Source: Nocardioidaceae bacterium (GTDB taxonomy: Bacteria; Actinomycetota; Actinomycetes; Propionibacteriales; Nocardioidaceae). Taken from it: a stretch of 50,361 nucleotides of DNA. Every line of letters starts with the position of its first letter. Positions within the stretch are counted from its first letter, which is position 1. The position numbers were made by a program, and so were the translations under genes. Shown here piece by piece: positions 8,550-18,676 of this stretch. The notes below the pieces were generated by a model. That model ran no database searches. It saw nothing but the letters and a program-made list of their open reading frames with translations, and had not been told where the DNA came from. Where the stretch lies: contig JAQSWV010000056.1 in assembly GCA_029266455.1 (NCBI GenBank), forward strand, positions 1 through 50,361, given 5' to 3'.

Positions 8550-9044
8550 GTGCTGCCGACGTGCCTGTGCGTGGTGGGCTACGACCACCCCGACGTCGCC
8601 CCCCTGGTCCAGGAGGTGCAACAGGAGTACGTGCGCCGCTACGGCGGCGAGGACTCCACGCCCTTGGCAACGGACATGTTCGTGCCTCCGACCGGGCTCT
8701 TCTTCGTGGTCTACGACCACGGGGCAGCCGTCGCCATGGGCGGTTGGCGCCGCCACGACGAGACGCGTGACGGCTCGGTGCCCGGGGTCCGGGCGGCGGA
8801 GGTCAAGCGCATGTACGTCACCCCACGCGCTCGAGGCAGGGGGCTGGCGCGTGCCCTGCTGGTCCACCTCGAGCGGACCGCGTCCGAGGCCGGCTGCGAC
8901 ATGATGGTGCTGGAGACGGGGCGGGTCCAGCCCGAGGCGCTGGCGCTCTATCGGTCCGCCGGTTACGCCGACATCGCGCCTTTCGGCCACTACACCGAGT
9001 CCGAGCTCAGCGTGCACCTGGGAAAGCGTCTGCTCCCATCCTGA
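8550..9044 (+). CDS. GNAT-family N-acetyltransferase
   Basis: 164 residues with the GNAT fold. The acetyl-CoA pyrophosphate-binding motif A appears as VTPRARGRGLARALL (R/Q-x-x-G-x-G/A pattern), preceded by a strand ending VKRMYV and followed by the family's LETG and ALALYRSAGY (motif B) elements. The substrate is unknown. It stands alone between the mpa remnant and a convergent DUF3054 gene. The GTG start at 8550 is tentative, because the upstream region lacks a strong Shine-Dalgarno. Confidence 0.8.
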   Translation: MLPTCLCVVGYDHPDVAPLVQEVQQEYVRRYGGEDSTPLATDMFVPPTGLFFVVYDHGAAVAMGGWRRHDETRDGSVPGVRAAEVKRMYVTPRARGRGLARALLVHLERTASEAGCDMMVLETGRVQPEALALYRSAGYADIAPFGHYTESELSVHLGKRLLPS

Positions 9045-9070
9045 AGCCCAACGGACTCCCCCCGGCGCCG

Positions 9071-9451
9071 TCACCCAGGGCGACGGGGGAGCCGGACGAG
9101 CAGCCGCCAGCCGGTCAGGCCCACGCCGAGGGTGACCGTCGCCACGACGGCGAACGTCAGCGGAGGAGGGTTGCCGGCGACCGCCCGCAGGGCCAGGCCG
9201 CCGGCAACCGTGGCACCCCAGACGACAGCCCCGGTGGACAGGGAGCCGGGCTGCCGCCACGCGCGCGTCAGCAGCCAGCCCGCCACCGTGCCGGCCAGAA
9301 ACGGTGCGGCGGTGCCGGCGACCCCGCTGACGTTCAGGCCCTCCGCGTGGCTGCTGCGGCCGATGGCCGCGAAACCCACCACGGTCGCGACGTCCAGCAG
9401 CAGCAGCGACGGCCGCCTCACGCCGGTGGCCGCCACGACAGGCTGTCTCAC
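9071..9451 (-). CDS. DUF3054 family small membrane protein
   Basis: About 126 residues from GTG 9451; a longer form starting at ATG 9481 is possible but would leave only 14 bp before the divergent dop start. It has four hydrophobic segments and the FAAIGRSSHAEG motif that typifies DUF3054 (a conserved Gly-Arg-x-Ser-His after the first helix). The function of the family is unknown. It is transcribed divergently from dop, so the short 9452-9495 interval must hold both promoters or their 5' ends. Confidence 0.75.
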   Translation of the reverse strand: MRQPVVAATGVRRPSLLLLDVATVVGFAAIGRSSHAEGLNVSGVAGTAAPFLAGTVAGWLLTRAWRQPGSLSTGAVVWGATVAGGLALRAVAGNPPPLTFAVVATVTLGVGLTGWRLLVRLPRRPG

Positions 9452-9495
9452 GCGCCTACCGTAGAGGGCGTCGTCGCCCACCGTAGGCTGGCGGC

Positions 9496-11007
9496 ATGAG
9501 CGTGCACCGGGTCATGGGCACCGAGGTGGAGTACGGCATCTCCGTGCAGGGACAGCCGACCGCGAACCCGATGCTCGCCTCGACCCAGGTCGTCAACGCC
9601 TGGGCAAACGCCGGGGCGCGCGCACGGCGAGCCCGTTGGGACTTCGAGGAGGAGAACCCGCTTCGCGACGCCCGGGGCTTCGAGCTGGGCCGTGACGTCG
9701 CTGACAGCACCCTGCTGACCGATGAGGATCTGGGCCTGGCCAACGTGATCCTCACCAACGGGGCCCGGCTGTACGTCGACCACGCCCACCCCGAGTACTC
9801 GACTCCGGAGTGCACCGGCCCGCGCGACGTCCTGGTGTGGGACAAAGCCGGCGAGATGGTGATGCGGCGTGCGGCCGCGCTGGCCTCGGCGCAGCCGAAC
9901 ACGCCGCCGCTGCTGCTGTACAAGAACAACGTCGACAACAAGGGCGCCAGCTACGGTGCGCACGAGAACTACCTGATGGAGCGGGCGACGCCGTTCGGCG
10001 ACATCGTGGCGCACCTGATCCCGTTCTTCGTGACGCGCCAGGTGATGTGTGGGGCAGGTCGGGTCGGCCGCCGCCAGGACGGCAGCGAGTCGGGGTTCCA
10101 GATCAGCCAGCGGGCGGACTACTTCGAGGTCGAGGTGGGGCTCGAGACGACGCTCAAGCGGCCGCTGGTCAACACCCGTGACGAGCCGCATGCCGACCCG
10201 CAGAAGTACCGGCGACTGCACGTCATCATCGGTGACGCGAACCTGGCCGAGATCTCGACGCTGCTCAAGCTAGGGACCACTGCACTGGTGCTGCGCATGA
10301 TCGAGGACCGGGTGCTGCCGGGCGGGCTCGCGCTGGAGCGCCCCGTCCGCGAGCTCCGGGACGTCTCCTACGACGCCTCGCTCACGCACCTGCTCCGGCT
10401 CAAGGACGGCCGGGAGATGACGGCCGTACAGGTGCAGTGGGAGTACCTCGAGCACGCACGCAAGCACGTCGAGCGCACGCTCGGCAGTGACGTGGACGCC
10501 GAGACCGCGGAAGTGCTGCAGCGCTGGGAGTCGGTACTGACCCGGCTGGAGACCGATCCCATGACCTGCAAGGACGAGCTCGACTGGGTCGCCAAGCTCG
10601 CACTGCTGGAGTCTTACCGCGACCGTGACGGGATCGACTGGGACCATCCCAAGCTGGCGTTGATCGACCTCCAGTACTCCGACGTTCGTCCGGACAAGGG
10701 CCTGTACCACCGCCTTGTCCGTCTGGGGCGGATGCAGCGGCTGGTCGACGAGTCCGAGGTGGAGGCGGCGGTGACCCATCCACCCGGTGACACCCGGGCG
10801 TACTTCCGGGGCCGTTGCCTGGCCAAGTACCCCGAGCAGGTGGCTGCGGCGTCGTGGGACTCGGTGATCTTCGACCTGCCGGGGCGTGACTCGCTGCAGC
10901 GGGTGCCCACGCTCGAGCCGCTGCGCGGCACCCGCGAGCACGTCGGGGCGCTGCTCGACCGCTGCGACACGGCCGAGCAGCTGTTCGAGGCCCTGACCCG
11001 GCGCTGA
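9496..11007 (+). CDS. dop: Deamidase/depupylase of Pup, Dop
   Basis: 503 residues, the family's usual length. It belongs to the glutamine-synthetase-like carboxylate-amine superfamily: the ATP/Mg-binding start reads GTEVEYGI at residues 8-15, and the catalytic-region aspartate is D95 in [19 protein letters not shown]. The segment of about 40-80, including the basic/acidic stretch [20 protein letters not shown], corresponds to the Dop-specific loop that separates Dop from PafA. Dop deamidates the C-terminal Gln of Pup to Glu and also removes Pup from substrates. ATG 9496; the next gene is pup. Confidence 0.95.
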   Translation: MSVHRVMGTEVEYGISVQGQPTANPMLASTQVVNAWANAGARARRARWDFEEENPLRDARGFELGRDVADSTLLTDEDLGLANVILTNGARLYVDHAHPEYSTPECTGPRDVLVWDKAGEMVMRRAAALASAQPNTPPLLLYKNNVDNKGASYGAHENYLMERATPFGDIVAHLIPFFVTRQVMCGAGRVGRRQDGSESGFQISQRADYFEVEVGLETTLKRPLVNTRDEPHADPQKYRRLHVIIGDANLAEISTLLKLGTTALVLRMIEDRVLPGGLALERPVRELRDVSYDASLTHLLRLKDGREMTAVQVQWEYLEHARKHVERTLGSDVDAETAEVLQRWESVLTRLETDPMTCKDELDWVAKLALLESYRDRDGIDWDHPKLALIDLQYSDVRPDKGLYHRLVRLGRMQRLVDESEVEAAVTHPPGDTRAYFRGRCLAKYPEQVAAASWDSVIFDLPGRDSLQRVPTLEPLRGTREHVGALLDRCDTAEQLFEALTRR

Positions 11008-11067
11008 CCCGGCTGATCGACCCGCCGGCGGCTAGGGTCATGACCGAGCGGAGAGGTGGTGGAGCTG

Positions 11068-11277
11068 ATGGCACGCGAGGGCGGACAGCAGCACCGCACG
11101 GGCAAGCGCGCCGACGAGCGTGAGGAGGCGGCCGAGGCCGAGGCCGGCTCCGACGTCGCCGAGCGCAAGGACCGCTTGGACGAGGACGTCGACGCGATCC
11201 TGGACGAGATCGACGACGTGCTCGAGGAGAACGCCGAGGACTTCGTTCGTAGCTTCGTGCAGAAGGGTGGCCAGTGA
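11068..11277 (+). CDS. pup: Prokaryotic ubiquitin-like protein Pup
   Basis: 69 residues from ATG 11068; a GTG four codons upstream is an alternative start. The N-terminal half is charged and disordered-looking. The C-terminal half carries the Mpa-binding helix [20 protein letters not shown] and ends [11 protein letters not shown]. The final Gln means it must be deamidated by Dop before PafA can attach it to lysines. The prcB GTG overlaps the Pup stop by 4 bp, so pup, prcB and prcA are likely co-translated. Confidence 0.97.
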   Translation: MAREGGQQHRTGKRADEREEAAEAEAGSDVAERKDRLDEDVDAILDEIDDVLEENAEDFVRSFVQKGGQ

Positions 11278-12107
11278 CCGCGGGAGACAACGGGCGGCTG
11301 CCGGGCTCCTATCTGGTGCCCGGCTCGTCGTCGTTCGCCGACTTCGTCGCCGAGCAGGCCCCTGATCTGCTGCCGGCGCGGCGTACGCCCCCGCCAGCGG
11401 GCGTGGAGGCACCGCACGGCACCACGATCGTGGCCGCGACGTTCGACGGTGGCGTGGTGATGGCTGGCGACCGGCGGGCGACGATGGGCAACATCATCGC
11501 TCAGCGCGACATCGAGAAGGTCTACCCCGCCGACGAGTACTCGTGCGTGGGGATCGCCGGCACCGCCGGGCTGGCCGTCGAGATGGTGCGACTGTTCCAG
11601 ACCGAGCTGGAGCACTACGAGAAGATCGAGGGCATCCCGCTGTCGCTCGACGGCAAGGCCAACCGGCTCGCCACGCTCATCCGCGGAAACCTCGGCATGG
11701 CCATGCAGGGCCTGGCGGTGGTACCGCTGTTCGCCGGCTACGACCTTCGCCACGAGGGTGGGCGCATCTTCAGCTACGACGTGACCGGTGGTCGCTACGA
11801 GGAGCAGGCGTTCTACTCCGTGGGCTCGGGGTCCCTGTTCGCGCGCGGCTCGCTGAAGAAGCTCTACCACGAGTCCATGCCCGAGGACGACTGCGTGACT
11901 GCTGTCGTGCAGGCCCTGTACGACGCCGCCGACGACGACTCGGCCACCGGCGGTCTCGACCTGACCCGTCGGATCTTCCCGGTGGTGGCCATCGTCACCG
12001 CCGACGGCTACCGCCGGGTCGCCGACGCCGACGTCGCCGAGCTCGCCGACCGCATCGTGGCTTCCCGGATGGTGCGGCCCGACGGGCCCGCCGCCTCGCT
12101 CACCTGA
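11274..12107 (+). CDS. prcB: 20S proteasome beta subunit PrcB
   Basis: 277 residues with a 49-residue propeptide that is cut autocatalytically before T50 in HGTTIVA. Catalytic residues in mature numbering are Thr1 (T50), Asp17 (D66 in AGDRRATMG) and Lys33 (K82 in DIEKVYP), all present. The product forms the two inner heptameric rings that cleave unfolded pupylated substrates. It overlaps pup by 4 bp, and prcA follows after 10 bp. Confidence 0.97.
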   Translation: MTAGDNGRLPGSYLVPGSSSFADFVAEQAPDLLPARRTPPPAGVEAPHGTTIVAATFDGGVVMAGDRRATMGNIIAQRDIEKVYPADEYSCVGIAGTAGLAVEMVRLFQTELEHYEKIEGIPLSLDGKANRLATLIRGNLGMAMQGLAVVPLFAGYDLRHEGGRIFSYDVTGGRYEEQAFYSVGSGSLFARGSLKKLYHESMPEDDCVTAVVQALYDAADDDSATGGLDLTRRIFPVVAIVTADGYRRVADADVAELADRIVASRMVRPDGPAASLT

Positions 12108-12117
12108 AGGGACGCCA

Positions 12118-12816
12118 GTGACCACGCCGTTCTACGTTTCGCCCGAACAGCTGATGAAGGACCGGGCCGACTTCGCGCGCAAGGGCATCGGGCGCGGTCG
12201 CAGCGTCGTCGTGGTCCAGTACGCCGACGGCATCTGCTTCGTGGCGGAGAACCAGAGCCAGGCGCTGCACAAGATCTCCGAGATCTACGACCGCATCGCC
12301 TTCGCTGCCGTCGGTCGTTACAACGAGTTCGAGAACCTGCGCATCGCCGGCGTGCGTCTCGCCGACCTGCGTGGCTACTCCTACGACCGGCGTGACGTGA
12401 CCGGGCGCGGGCTGGCCAATGCGTACGCGCAGACGCTCGGCACCATCTTCTCCTCGGGCGGGGAGAAGCCGTACGAGGTGGAGATCTTCGTCGCGGAGGT
12501 CGCCGACGAGTCGGCCGATGACCAGGTCTACCGCCTCACCTACGACGGCTCGGTCGCCGACGAGCACGGCTTCGCCGTGATGGGCGGCTCGACCGAGCGG
12601 TCGACGTCCTACCTGGCGGAGCACTACACCGAGGGGTTGGACCAGACCGCGGCGATCCGGCTCGCGGTGGCTGCCTTGGCGCACGACTCCGAGCCCACCC
12701 GGGAGATAGCGGCCAACCAGATCGAGGCCGCGGTGCTCGACCGGACCCGTACGCTCAGCCGCAAGTTCAGACGGCTACCGGCGCAGACAGTGCGTGCGGC
12801 GCTCGCGTCAGGTTGA
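12118..12816 (+). CDS. prcA: 20S proteasome alpha subunit PrcA
   Basis: 232 residues. The start [24 protein letters not shown] matches the N-terminal gate segment of actinobacterial PrcA. The [23 protein letters not shown] stretch and the VMGG..E motif of proteasome alpha subunits follow. Alpha rings cap the core and form the pocket for the Mpa C-terminus. GTG 12118 has an AAGGG element upstream. A hairpin begins 10 bp after the stop. Confidence 0.96.
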   Translation: MTTPFYVSPEQLMKDRADFARKGIGRGRSVVVVQYADGICFVAENQSQALHKISEIYDRIAFAAVGRYNEFENLRIAGVRLADLRGYSYDRRDVTGRGLANAYAQTLGTIFSSGGEKPYEVEIFVAEVADESADDQVYRLTYDGSVADEHGFAVMGGSTERSTSYLAEHYTEGLDQTAAIRLAVAALAHDSEPTREIAANQIEAAVLDRTRTLSRKFRRLPAQTVRAALASG

Positions 12817-12826
12817 GCGGTGCACG

Positions 12827-12852
12827 CGCCCAGCGAGGACCCTCGCTGGGCG
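12827..12852 (+). terminator. Perfect inverted repeat between prcA and pafA
   Basis: CGCCCAGCGAGG at 12827-12838 and its exact reverse complement at 12841-12852 are separated by 2 nt, giving an 11-bp stem with a 4-nt loop. It starts 10 bp after the prcA stop. No T-run follows, as is common for actinobacterial terminators. It probably ends or attenuates the dop-pup-prcBA transcript before pafA. Confidence 0.6.
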
Positions 12853-12957
12853 GCGGGGTGGTCGGGCCCGGTCGACGCCACGGCGCCACGGCATTCCGGC
12901 GCGCCATGGTGCCGTGCTCTCCGTACGCGGCCGGTCATCGCCGCATAGGGTGGGGAC

Positions 12958-14319
12958 GTGGACCGCCGGATCTACGGCATCGAGAACGAGTACGGCGTCA
13001 CCTGCACCTTCAGAGGGCAGCGGCGCCTGTCTCCGGACGAGGTCGCTCGCTACCTGTTCCGGCGCGTCGTCTCCTGGGGACGCAGCTCGAACGTCTTCCT
13101 CCGCAACGGCGCACGGCTGTACCTCGACGTCGGGTCACACCCCGAGTACGCCACCCCCGAGTGTGACGACGTCCGTGAGCTGGTCGCCCACGACAAGGCG
13201 GGGGAGCGGATCCTCGAGGGGCTCGTCGTCGACGCGGAGCGCCGGCTGCGCGACGACGGCATCGTCGGCGACGTCTATCTGTTCAAGAACAACACCGACT
13301 CGGCCGGGAACTCCTACGGGTGTCACGAGAACTACCTGGTCACCCGGCAGGGCGAGTTCGGACGGCTGGCCGACGTGCTGATCCCGTTCCTGGTCAGCCG
13401 CCAGATCACCTGCGGCGCCGGCAAGGTGCTGCAGACGCCCCGCGGGACCGTCTATGCGGTCAGCCAGCGCGCCGAGCACATCTGGGAGGGGGTCTCCAGC
13501 GCGACCACGCGTTCCCGACCGATCATCAACACGCGCGACGAGCCACACGCCGACGCCGAGCGCTACCGGCGCCTGCACGTCATCGTCGGCGACTCGAACA
13601 TGAGCGAGGCCACGACGCTGCTCAAGGTGACCTCGACCGACCTGGTGCTGCGCATGGTCGAGGAGGGGGTGGTCATGCGTGACCTCACCCTGGAGAACCC
13701 GATCCGTGCCATCCGGGAGATCTCCCACGACATGACCGGGCGCCGGCGAGTGCGGCTGGTGAACGGCCGCGAGGCCAGCGCCCTGGAGATCCAGAGCGAG
13801 TACCTGGCGCGGGCCCGCGACTTCGTCGACCGCCGGGGCATCAGCACGCCTGTCATCGCCCAGGTCCTGGACTTGTGGGAGCGCGGCCTCAAGGCGGTCG
13901 AGTCCGGTGACCTGTCACTGGTCGAGCGTGAGCTCGACTGGGTCATGAAGTACACCCTCATCGAGCGCTACCGCGAGCGCCACGGTCTCAGCTGGGGAGA
14001 CCCGCGCATCGCCCAGCTCGACCTCGCCTACCACGACATCAACCGTGAGCGCGGCCTGTACTACCTGCTGCAGCGCCGTCACGCGGTGGCCCGGATCGCC
14101 ACCGACCCCGCCATTTTCCGCGCCAAGTCGGTGCCGCCGCAGACGACCCGGGCCCGCCTGCGCGGCGAGTTCATCAAGCGGGCACAGGAGCGCCGGCGAG
14201 ACTTCACTGTCGACTGGGTGCATCTCAAGCTCAACGACCAGGCGCAACGCACGGTGCTCTGCAAGGATCCGTTCCGGTCCCACGACGAGCGGGTGCACCG
14301 GCTGATCGAGTCGATGTAG
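12958..14319 (+). CDS. pafA: Pup-protein ligase PafA
   Basis: 453 residues, matching the usual length. The nucleotide/Mg-binding start reads [10 protein letters not shown] (E9 and E11), and the catalytic aspartate is D57 in [20 protein letters not shown]. It lacks the extra Dop loop, which separates it from the dop product upstream. PafA activates the C-terminal Glu of Pup as a gamma-glutamyl phosphate and couples it to substrate lysines. It starts at GTG 12958 after a 141-bp gap containing a hairpin, so it may have its own promoter. Confidence 0.96.
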   Translation: MDRRIYGIENEYGVTCTFRGQRRLSPDEVARYLFRRVVSWGRSSNVFLRNGARLYLDVGSHPEYATPECDDVRELVAHDKAGERILEGLVVDAERRLRDDGIVGDVYLFKNNTDSAGNSYGCHENYLVTRQGEFGRLADVLIPFLVSRQITCGAGKVLQTPRGTVYAVSQRAEHIWEGVSSATTRSRPIINTRDEPHADAERYRRLHVIVGDSNMSEATTLLKVTSTDLVLRMVEEGVVMRDLTLENPIRAIREISHDMTGRRRVRLVNGREASALEIQSEYLARARDFVDRRGISTPVIAQVLDLWERGLKAVESGDLSLVERELDWVMKYTLIERYRERHGLSWGDPRIAQLDLAYHDINRERGLYYLLQRRHAVARIATDPAIFRAKSVPPQTTRARLRGEFIKRAQERRRDFTVDWVHLKLNDQAQRTVLCKDPFRSHDERVHRLIESM

Positions 14320-14418
14320 ACCCCGTTCGGCGCCGGGAGGCACGGGCGACGCTCAGGGAACGCTCAGGGCCAAGGGCTAACCTGACCGCTGCTCTGCTCC
14401 CGACGTGAGGACATTTTT

Positions 14419-15381
14419 GTGCGCCGCCCGCTTCTCGCGATGACCGCCGTGCTGTTGCTGGTCGTCACCGCCTGCGGATCCGACAGCTCCGACGGATCCG
14501 GCACCCCGTCCACCGAGGCGTTCCCCGGGGTGACGGTCTCCGGCGCCACGGACGAGAAGCCCGAGGTCACCATCGACGAGCTGCCGTTCTCGGTGGACAA
14601 GACCGGGACGGAGGTCGTCGAGGAGGGTGACGGCGACACCGTCCGCGAAGGCGACCAGGCGCAGTTGCAGTACCTCGGGATCAACGGTCGCACGGGGGAG
14701 GAGTTCGACAGCTCATGGTCCCGCGGAGAAGACCCCGTGACGTTCGCGCTCGAGGAGGGCGGGCTCATCCCGGGCTTCCTCGACGGGCTGATCGGGCAGA
14801 AGTACGGGAGCCGCGTGGCGATCGCGATACCGCCTGACGAGGGCTACGGGCCCGCCGGCGGGCAGCCGGACGCCGGCATCGAGGCCGACGACACGCTGGT
14901 GTTCGTCGTCGACCTGCTGGAGGCGGCGCCGGCACCACTGTCCATGGCCGAAGGGGAGGAGCAACCCGCTCCGGCGACCCTGCCGAAGCTGCAGACCGAT
15001 GCCGACGGCGTACCGACCGGCTTCAAGGCCACGTCACGGACCCCGAAAGCGGTCGACGAGCTGGTCGTCGCGCCCGTGATCGTCGGTGACGGTCCTGAGC
15101 TCGCCGTGGGCCAGACCGCCACCGTCCACTACGTCGGCCAGCTCTACCCTGATGGCAAGGTCTTCGACGAGTCCTGGGGCAGCGGCCAACCGGCGCAGTT
15201 CCCGCTGACCGAGGGCGGGCTCATCCCGGGCTTTCTCGACGGCCTGACCGGGCAGACCGTCGGAAGCCGGGTGATCATCGCCATCCCCAGCGAGCAGGGC
15301 TATGGCGCCGCCGGTTCGCCTCCCGCCATCCCCGAGAACGCCGACCTCATCTTCGTGGTGGACATCCTGGCCGCCAGCTGA
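14419..15381 (+). CDS. Lipoprotein with two FKBP-type peptidyl-prolyl isomerase domains
   Basis: 320 residues. A short signal peptide ends in the lipobox VTAC with the lipidated Cys at residue 19, followed by a Ser/Asp/Gly linker. Two FKBP domains follow at about 60-170 and 205-320. Both show the FKBP hallmarks GLIPGFLDGL and the VAIAIPPDEGYG / VIIAIPSEQGYG loop, so this looks like an internal duplication. It should act in folding of exported proteins at the outer face of the membrane. An FKBP gene between pafA and pafB is typical of actinobacteria. Start GTG 14419 with GAGG about 10 nt upstream. Confidence 0.88.
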   Translation: MRRPLLAMTAVLLLVVTACGSDSSDGSGTPSTEAFPGVTVSGATDEKPEVTIDELPFSVDKTGTEVVEEGDGDTVREGDQAQLQYLGINGRTGEEFDSSWSRGEDPVTFALEEGGLIPGFLDGLIGQKYGSRVAIAIPPDEGYGPAGGQPDAGIEADDTLVFVVDLLEAAPAPLSMAEGEEQPAPATLPKLQTDADGVPTGFKATSRTPKAVDELVVAPVIVGDGPELAVGQTATVHYVGQLYPDGKVFDESWGSGQPAQFPLTEGGLIPGFLDGLTGQTVGSRVIIAIPSEQGYGAAGSPPAIPENADLIFVVDILAAS

Positions 15382-15427
15382 CGCGCCGGGAGGGGGCGGA
15401 GGCGGCCGTCGGGTAGCGTCCGGTGGC

Positions 15428-16411
15428 GTGACCACGACGGTGACGACGCGCAAGGCCGAGCGGCTGATGAACCTCGTGATCTGCCTGCTGGTCACCAGGG
15501 GGTACGTGTCGAAGGACCGCATCCGGAAGGTGGTCGACGGCTACCGCGACCAGACGCCCGACGCGTTCGAGAAGATGTTCGAGCGCGACAAGGAGGAGCT
15601 CCGCGAGATCGGGATCCCGATCGAGGTGGGCAGCCACGAGGCGCTGTTCGACGACGAGCCCGGCTACCGGATCCGGCGCGGCGCCTTCGAGCTGCCGGAG
15701 ATCACGCTGGAGCCGGACGAAGCCGCCGTGGTCGGGCTGGCGGCCCGGGTCTGGCAGCATGCAGGACTGGCCCGCCAGACCACCGACGCGTTGGTGAAGC
15801 TGCGGGCGGCCGGTGTCGCCGTCGACCGTGACGCGCTGTCCATGGTGGAGCCACGGCTGGCTGCCTCGGAGCCCGCCTTCGAGCCGCTGTGCGACGCGGT
15901 CGTCACCCGTACACCGGTGCGGTTCGGCTACCGCCGCCCGGGCAGGGAACCCGCCGAGCGGGTCCTCGAGCCCTGGGGAGTGCTGTCGTGGCGTGGGCGC
16001 TGGTACGTCATCGGGCGTGACCGCAACCGCGACGCCCCCCGCATGTTCCGGCTGTCACGGGTCACCACCACCGTGCGCAAGGCGGGCCGGGCCGGCTCCT
16101 ACCGCGTACCCGAGGGCACCGACCTGAGGACGCTGGCCCGGACGCTGCTGCCACCGCCTCCGGCGGGCACAGCCGTGGTTCGCGCCCGCGCCGGCGCGGG
16201 GAACGCGCTCCGCCGGAGGGCGACCGCCGAGCGTGCCGACAGCGAGGGCTGGGACCGGCTGGACCTGCCGCTCACCCACGTCGACGAGCTCGCCGAGGAG
16301 GTCGTGTCCTACGGCGCCGACGTCGTCGCGGTCGACCCGCCCGAGTTGCGGCAGGCCGTGGTCGCCCGGTTGCAGCGGCTCGCCCGGCTCGGCGACGGGG
16401 TGTCCGGGTGA
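15428..16411 (+). CDS. pafB: WYL-domain transcriptional regulator PafB
   Basis: 327 residues from GTG 15428, where the conserved start (TTRKAERLMNLVICLLVTRGYVSKDRIR) begins. An N-terminal winged HTH (about 10-70) is followed by a WYL domain with the strand GVLSWRGRWYVIGRDR and a C-terminal WCX-like extension. PafB pairs with PafC as the activator of the mycobacterial LexA-independent DNA-damage response, sensing single-stranded DNA. pafC starts 4 bp inside the stop of this gene. Confidence 0.9.
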   Translation: MTTTVTTRKAERLMNLVICLLVTRGYVSKDRIRKVVDGYRDQTPDAFEKMFERDKEELREIGIPIEVGSHEALFDDEPGYRIRRGAFELPEITLEPDEAAVVGLAARVWQHAGLARQTTDALVKLRAAGVAVDRDALSMVEPRLAASEPAFEPLCDAVVTRTPVRFGYRRPGREPAERVLEPWGVLSWRGRWYVIGRDRNRDAPRMFRLSRVTTTVRKAGRAGSYRVPEGTDLRTLARTLLPPPPAGTAVVRARAGAGNALRRRATAERADSEGWDRLDLPLTHVDELAEEVVSYGADVVAVDPPELRQAVVARLQRLARLGDGVSG

Positions 16412-17382
16412 GCGACCGCGCGCGCGACCAGGTGCGCCGGATGCTGGCGCTGGTGCCCTACCTGCAGGACCAGGGCGGCGTACCCGTCGAGCAGGTCGCC
16501 CAGGACTTCGGGGTCGACCGGCAGACCATCGTCAACGACCTCAACGTGCTGTGGTTCTGCGGGCTGCCCGAGGCCGTGACCGGCGACATGATCGACGTGG
16601 ACATGGAGATGCTCGAGGCCGACGGCGTGGTCCGGCTGGACAACGCGTCGTACCTGCAGCGACCGCTGCGCCTGACCGCGCGCGAGGCGCTCGCGCTGAT
16701 CGTGGCGCTGCGAACGCTCCGGGAGACCGTCGACCAGGGAGCGGCCGACGCCGTCGACAGGTCGCTGGCCAAGCTCGAGTCCGCGGCCGGCGACGCAGCC
16801 GCCGCAGCCGACTCCGTGGAGGTGCTGAGCGCGGCGCCGGTGGACCCTGGCGTGCGGGCCACGGTGCAGGAGGCGCTCACTGCCGCGAGACGGGTGCACC
16901 TGCGCTACCTCGTGCCGTCGCGGGACGAGACGACCGAACGCGACGTCGACCCGATGCGGCTGCTCAGCGCCGAGGGGCACAGCTATCTCGAGGGCTGGTG
17001 CCACCGCGCCGAGGACGTGCGACTGTTCCGGCTCGACCGGGTCGTCGACGTGGCCGTGCTCGACGCCGCCGCGGACCCCCCAGAGCAGGCGCGTCCGCGC
17101 GACCTGTCTGCGGGGCTCTTCCAACCCGGCGGCGACGACCTCGAGGCGGTGCTCGAGCTGGCCCCCCCGGCCCGGTGGGTCAGCGAGCACTACCCGGTGG
17201 AGAGCACCGAGGAGGCCGCCGACGGGCGCCTGCTGGTGCGGATGCGGGTGGGCGACCCTGCCTGGCTGCGGCGGCTGGTCCTGCGCGGGTCGGGCAGCGT
17301 GACCGTGCTGGAGCCCCCCGCACTGGCCGCCGAGGTCCGCCAGGTGGCCCGCATGGCCCTGCAGGAGTACCCGTCCGGATGA
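16408..17382 (+). CDS. pafC: WYL-domain transcriptional regulator PafC
   Basis: 324 residues: an N-terminal HTH (QGGVPVEQVAQDFGVDRQTIVNDLNVL, about 20-50), a WYL region with the arginines of the EGHSYLEGWCHRAEDVRLFRLDRV segment, and a C-terminal domain. It overlaps pafB by 4 bp. Together the pair forms a PafBC heterodimer. The gene lies between pafB and tatA as in other actinobacterial Pup loci. Confidence 0.9.
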   Translation: MSDRARDQVRRMLALVPYLQDQGGVPVEQVAQDFGVDRQTIVNDLNVLWFCGLPEAVTGDMIDVDMEMLEADGVVRLDNASYLQRPLRLTAREALALIVALRTLRETVDQGAADAVDRSLAKLESAAGDAAAAADSVEVLSAAPVDPGVRATVQEALTAARRVHLRYLVPSRDETTERDVDPMRLLSAEGHSYLEGWCHRAEDVRLFRLDRVVDVAVLDAAADPPEQARPRDLSAGLFQPGGDDLEAVLELAPPARWVSEHYPVESTEEAADGRLLVRMRVGDPAWLRRLVLRGSGSVTVLEPPALAAEVRQVARMALQEYPSG

Positions 17383-17431
17383 GGATGCCGGACCGCCGGG
17401 GCGCCCGGTTCTCGACAGCACGATGCCCGCG

Positions 17432-17437
17432 TACAGT
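17432..17437 (+). promoter_or_regulatory. Candidate -10 element upstream of tatA
   Basis: TACAGT at 17432-17437 lies 31 nt before the preferred tatA start and fits the TANNNT pattern. A -35 is not convincing: TTCTCG lies 17 nt upstream. Weak support. Confidence 0.3.
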
Positions 17438-17468
17438 GAGAAACGTTGGTCCAACCTAGGAGATGCGC

Positions 17469-17762
17469 ATGGGCAGCCTCGGCCCCACAGAGATCATTCT
17501 CATCATCCTCGTGATCGTCCTGCTGTTCGGCGCGAAGAAGCTCCCCGAGCTCGCCCGCGGATCCGGACGCGCGCTACGCATCTTCAAGGCCGAGACCAAG
17601 GGCCTGACCGATGACGAGGACGACCCCCCCACGACCACCACCACCGACGCGCACGGCCGCCCGCTGCCCCCCGGGACCGCGGAGATCACGCCGCCGGCGA
17701 CGACCCGGCCCGAGCCCAGCCGCGAGCCGGTGCAGGACAGCACCCCGCGCGACCAGACCTGA
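17469..17762 (+). CDS. tatA: Sec-independent translocase subunit TatA
   Basis: 97 residues from ATG 17469. I prefer this over ATG 17463 because AGGAG at 17458-17462 is then 6 nt away. The N-terminal membrane helix ([26 protein letters not shown]) with the FGxxKLPEL hinge and an amphipathic helix is diagnostic. A long polar Pro/Thr-rich C-terminal tail follows. Oligomers of TatA form the pore for folded twin-arginine proteins. tatC is the next gene. Confidence 0.93.
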   Translation: MGSLGPTEIILIILVIVLLFGAKKLPELARGSGRALRIFKAETKGLTDDEDDPPTTTTTDAHGRPLPPGTAEITPPATTRPEPSREPVQDSTPRDQT

Positions 17763-17773
17763 CCCGCGGGGCC

Positions 17774-18676
17774 GTGGCCTTCGCGCTGCGTCGCTCGTCC
17801 CGGAACGGCGGCGATCCCACGCCGCCGCCGTCCGAGGACGGGGCGATGACCCTCCTGGAGCACCTGCGTGAGCTCCGGGGACGGATGTTCAAAGCTGTGC
17901 TGGCGATCGTGGCCGTGGCGATCGTCTCGGCATTCTTCTACGACCAGCTCTTCCACCTGCTCACCGACCCGTTCAACAAGACCGTGCAGCGGCTCGCCGC
18001 GGAGCGCAATCTCAACGCTGAGCTGACCATCAACGACGTCGCCGGCCCGCTCATGCTCCAGCTGAAGGTGTCGTTGGTGGCGGGCCTGGTCATCGCCAGC
18101 CCGATCTGGTTGTGGCAGCTGTGGGCTTTCGTCGTGCCCGGCCTGCACGCCCACGAGCGCAAGTGGTCGCTGCTGTTCGCCGCCGTCGCCGGCCCCCTGT
18201 TCATGTCCGGCGTGCTCCTCGGCTACTACGTGCTGCCCAAGGGCATCGGGATCCTGCTCGACTTCACGCCCGAAGACGTCTCGAACCTCATCGAGGTCGA
18301 CCGCTACCTCACGTTCATCCTGCGGATGCTGTTGGTCTTCGGTGTCGCGTTCGAGATCCCGCTGTTCGTCGTACTGCTCAATCTTGCCGGTGTGGTGTCC
18401 GGCAAGACGCTGGGACGCTACCGCCCCTGGATCATTCTCGGCACGTTCGTGTTCGCGGCGGTCGCCACGCCGTCGACCGACCCCATCAGCATGCTGTTCC
18501 TCGCCGCCCCGATGACGGGGCTGTTCCTCGTCTCCGAGGTGATCGCCCGGCTGATCGACCGGCGACGGGCTCGCCGGGAGCCCGAGTACGACCAGTTCGA
18601 CGACGACGAGATCTCGGACCTCGAGGTGTCGCCCGATCCTTACGACGACCGTCCCAGCCGCCTCGACGATGACTGA
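17774..18676 (+). CDS. tatC: Sec-independent translocase subunit TatC
   Basis: 300 residues from GTG 17774. It has six membrane helices starting at MTLLEHLRELRGRMFKAV (the TatC N-terminal signature with the EHLxELR motif), a P-rich first periplasmic loop and the conserved glutamate in VAFEIPLFV. The C-terminus is an acidic cytoplasmic tail. TatC is the receptor for twin-arginine signal peptides. The stop overlaps the start of the next small gene. Confidence 0.94.
   Translation: MAFALRRSSRNGGDPTPPPSEDGAMTLLEHLRELRGRMFKAVLAIVAVAIVSAFFYDQLFHLLTDPFNKTVQRLAAERNLNAELTINDVAGPLMLQLKVSLVAGLVIASPIWLWQLWAFVVPGLHAHERKWSLLFAAVAGPLFMSGVLLGYYVLPKGIGILLDFTPEDVSNLIEVDRYLTFILRMLLVFGVAFEIPLFVVLLNLAGVVSGKTLGRYRPWIILGTFVFAAVATPSTDPISMLFLAAPMTGLFLVSEVIARLIDRRRARREPEYDQFDDDEISDLEVSPDPYDDRPSRLDDD

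Noticed and set aside
9452-9481. Longer DUF3054 start at 9481
   Set aside because: It would leave only 14 bp to the divergent dop start and adds a non-conserved N-terminus.
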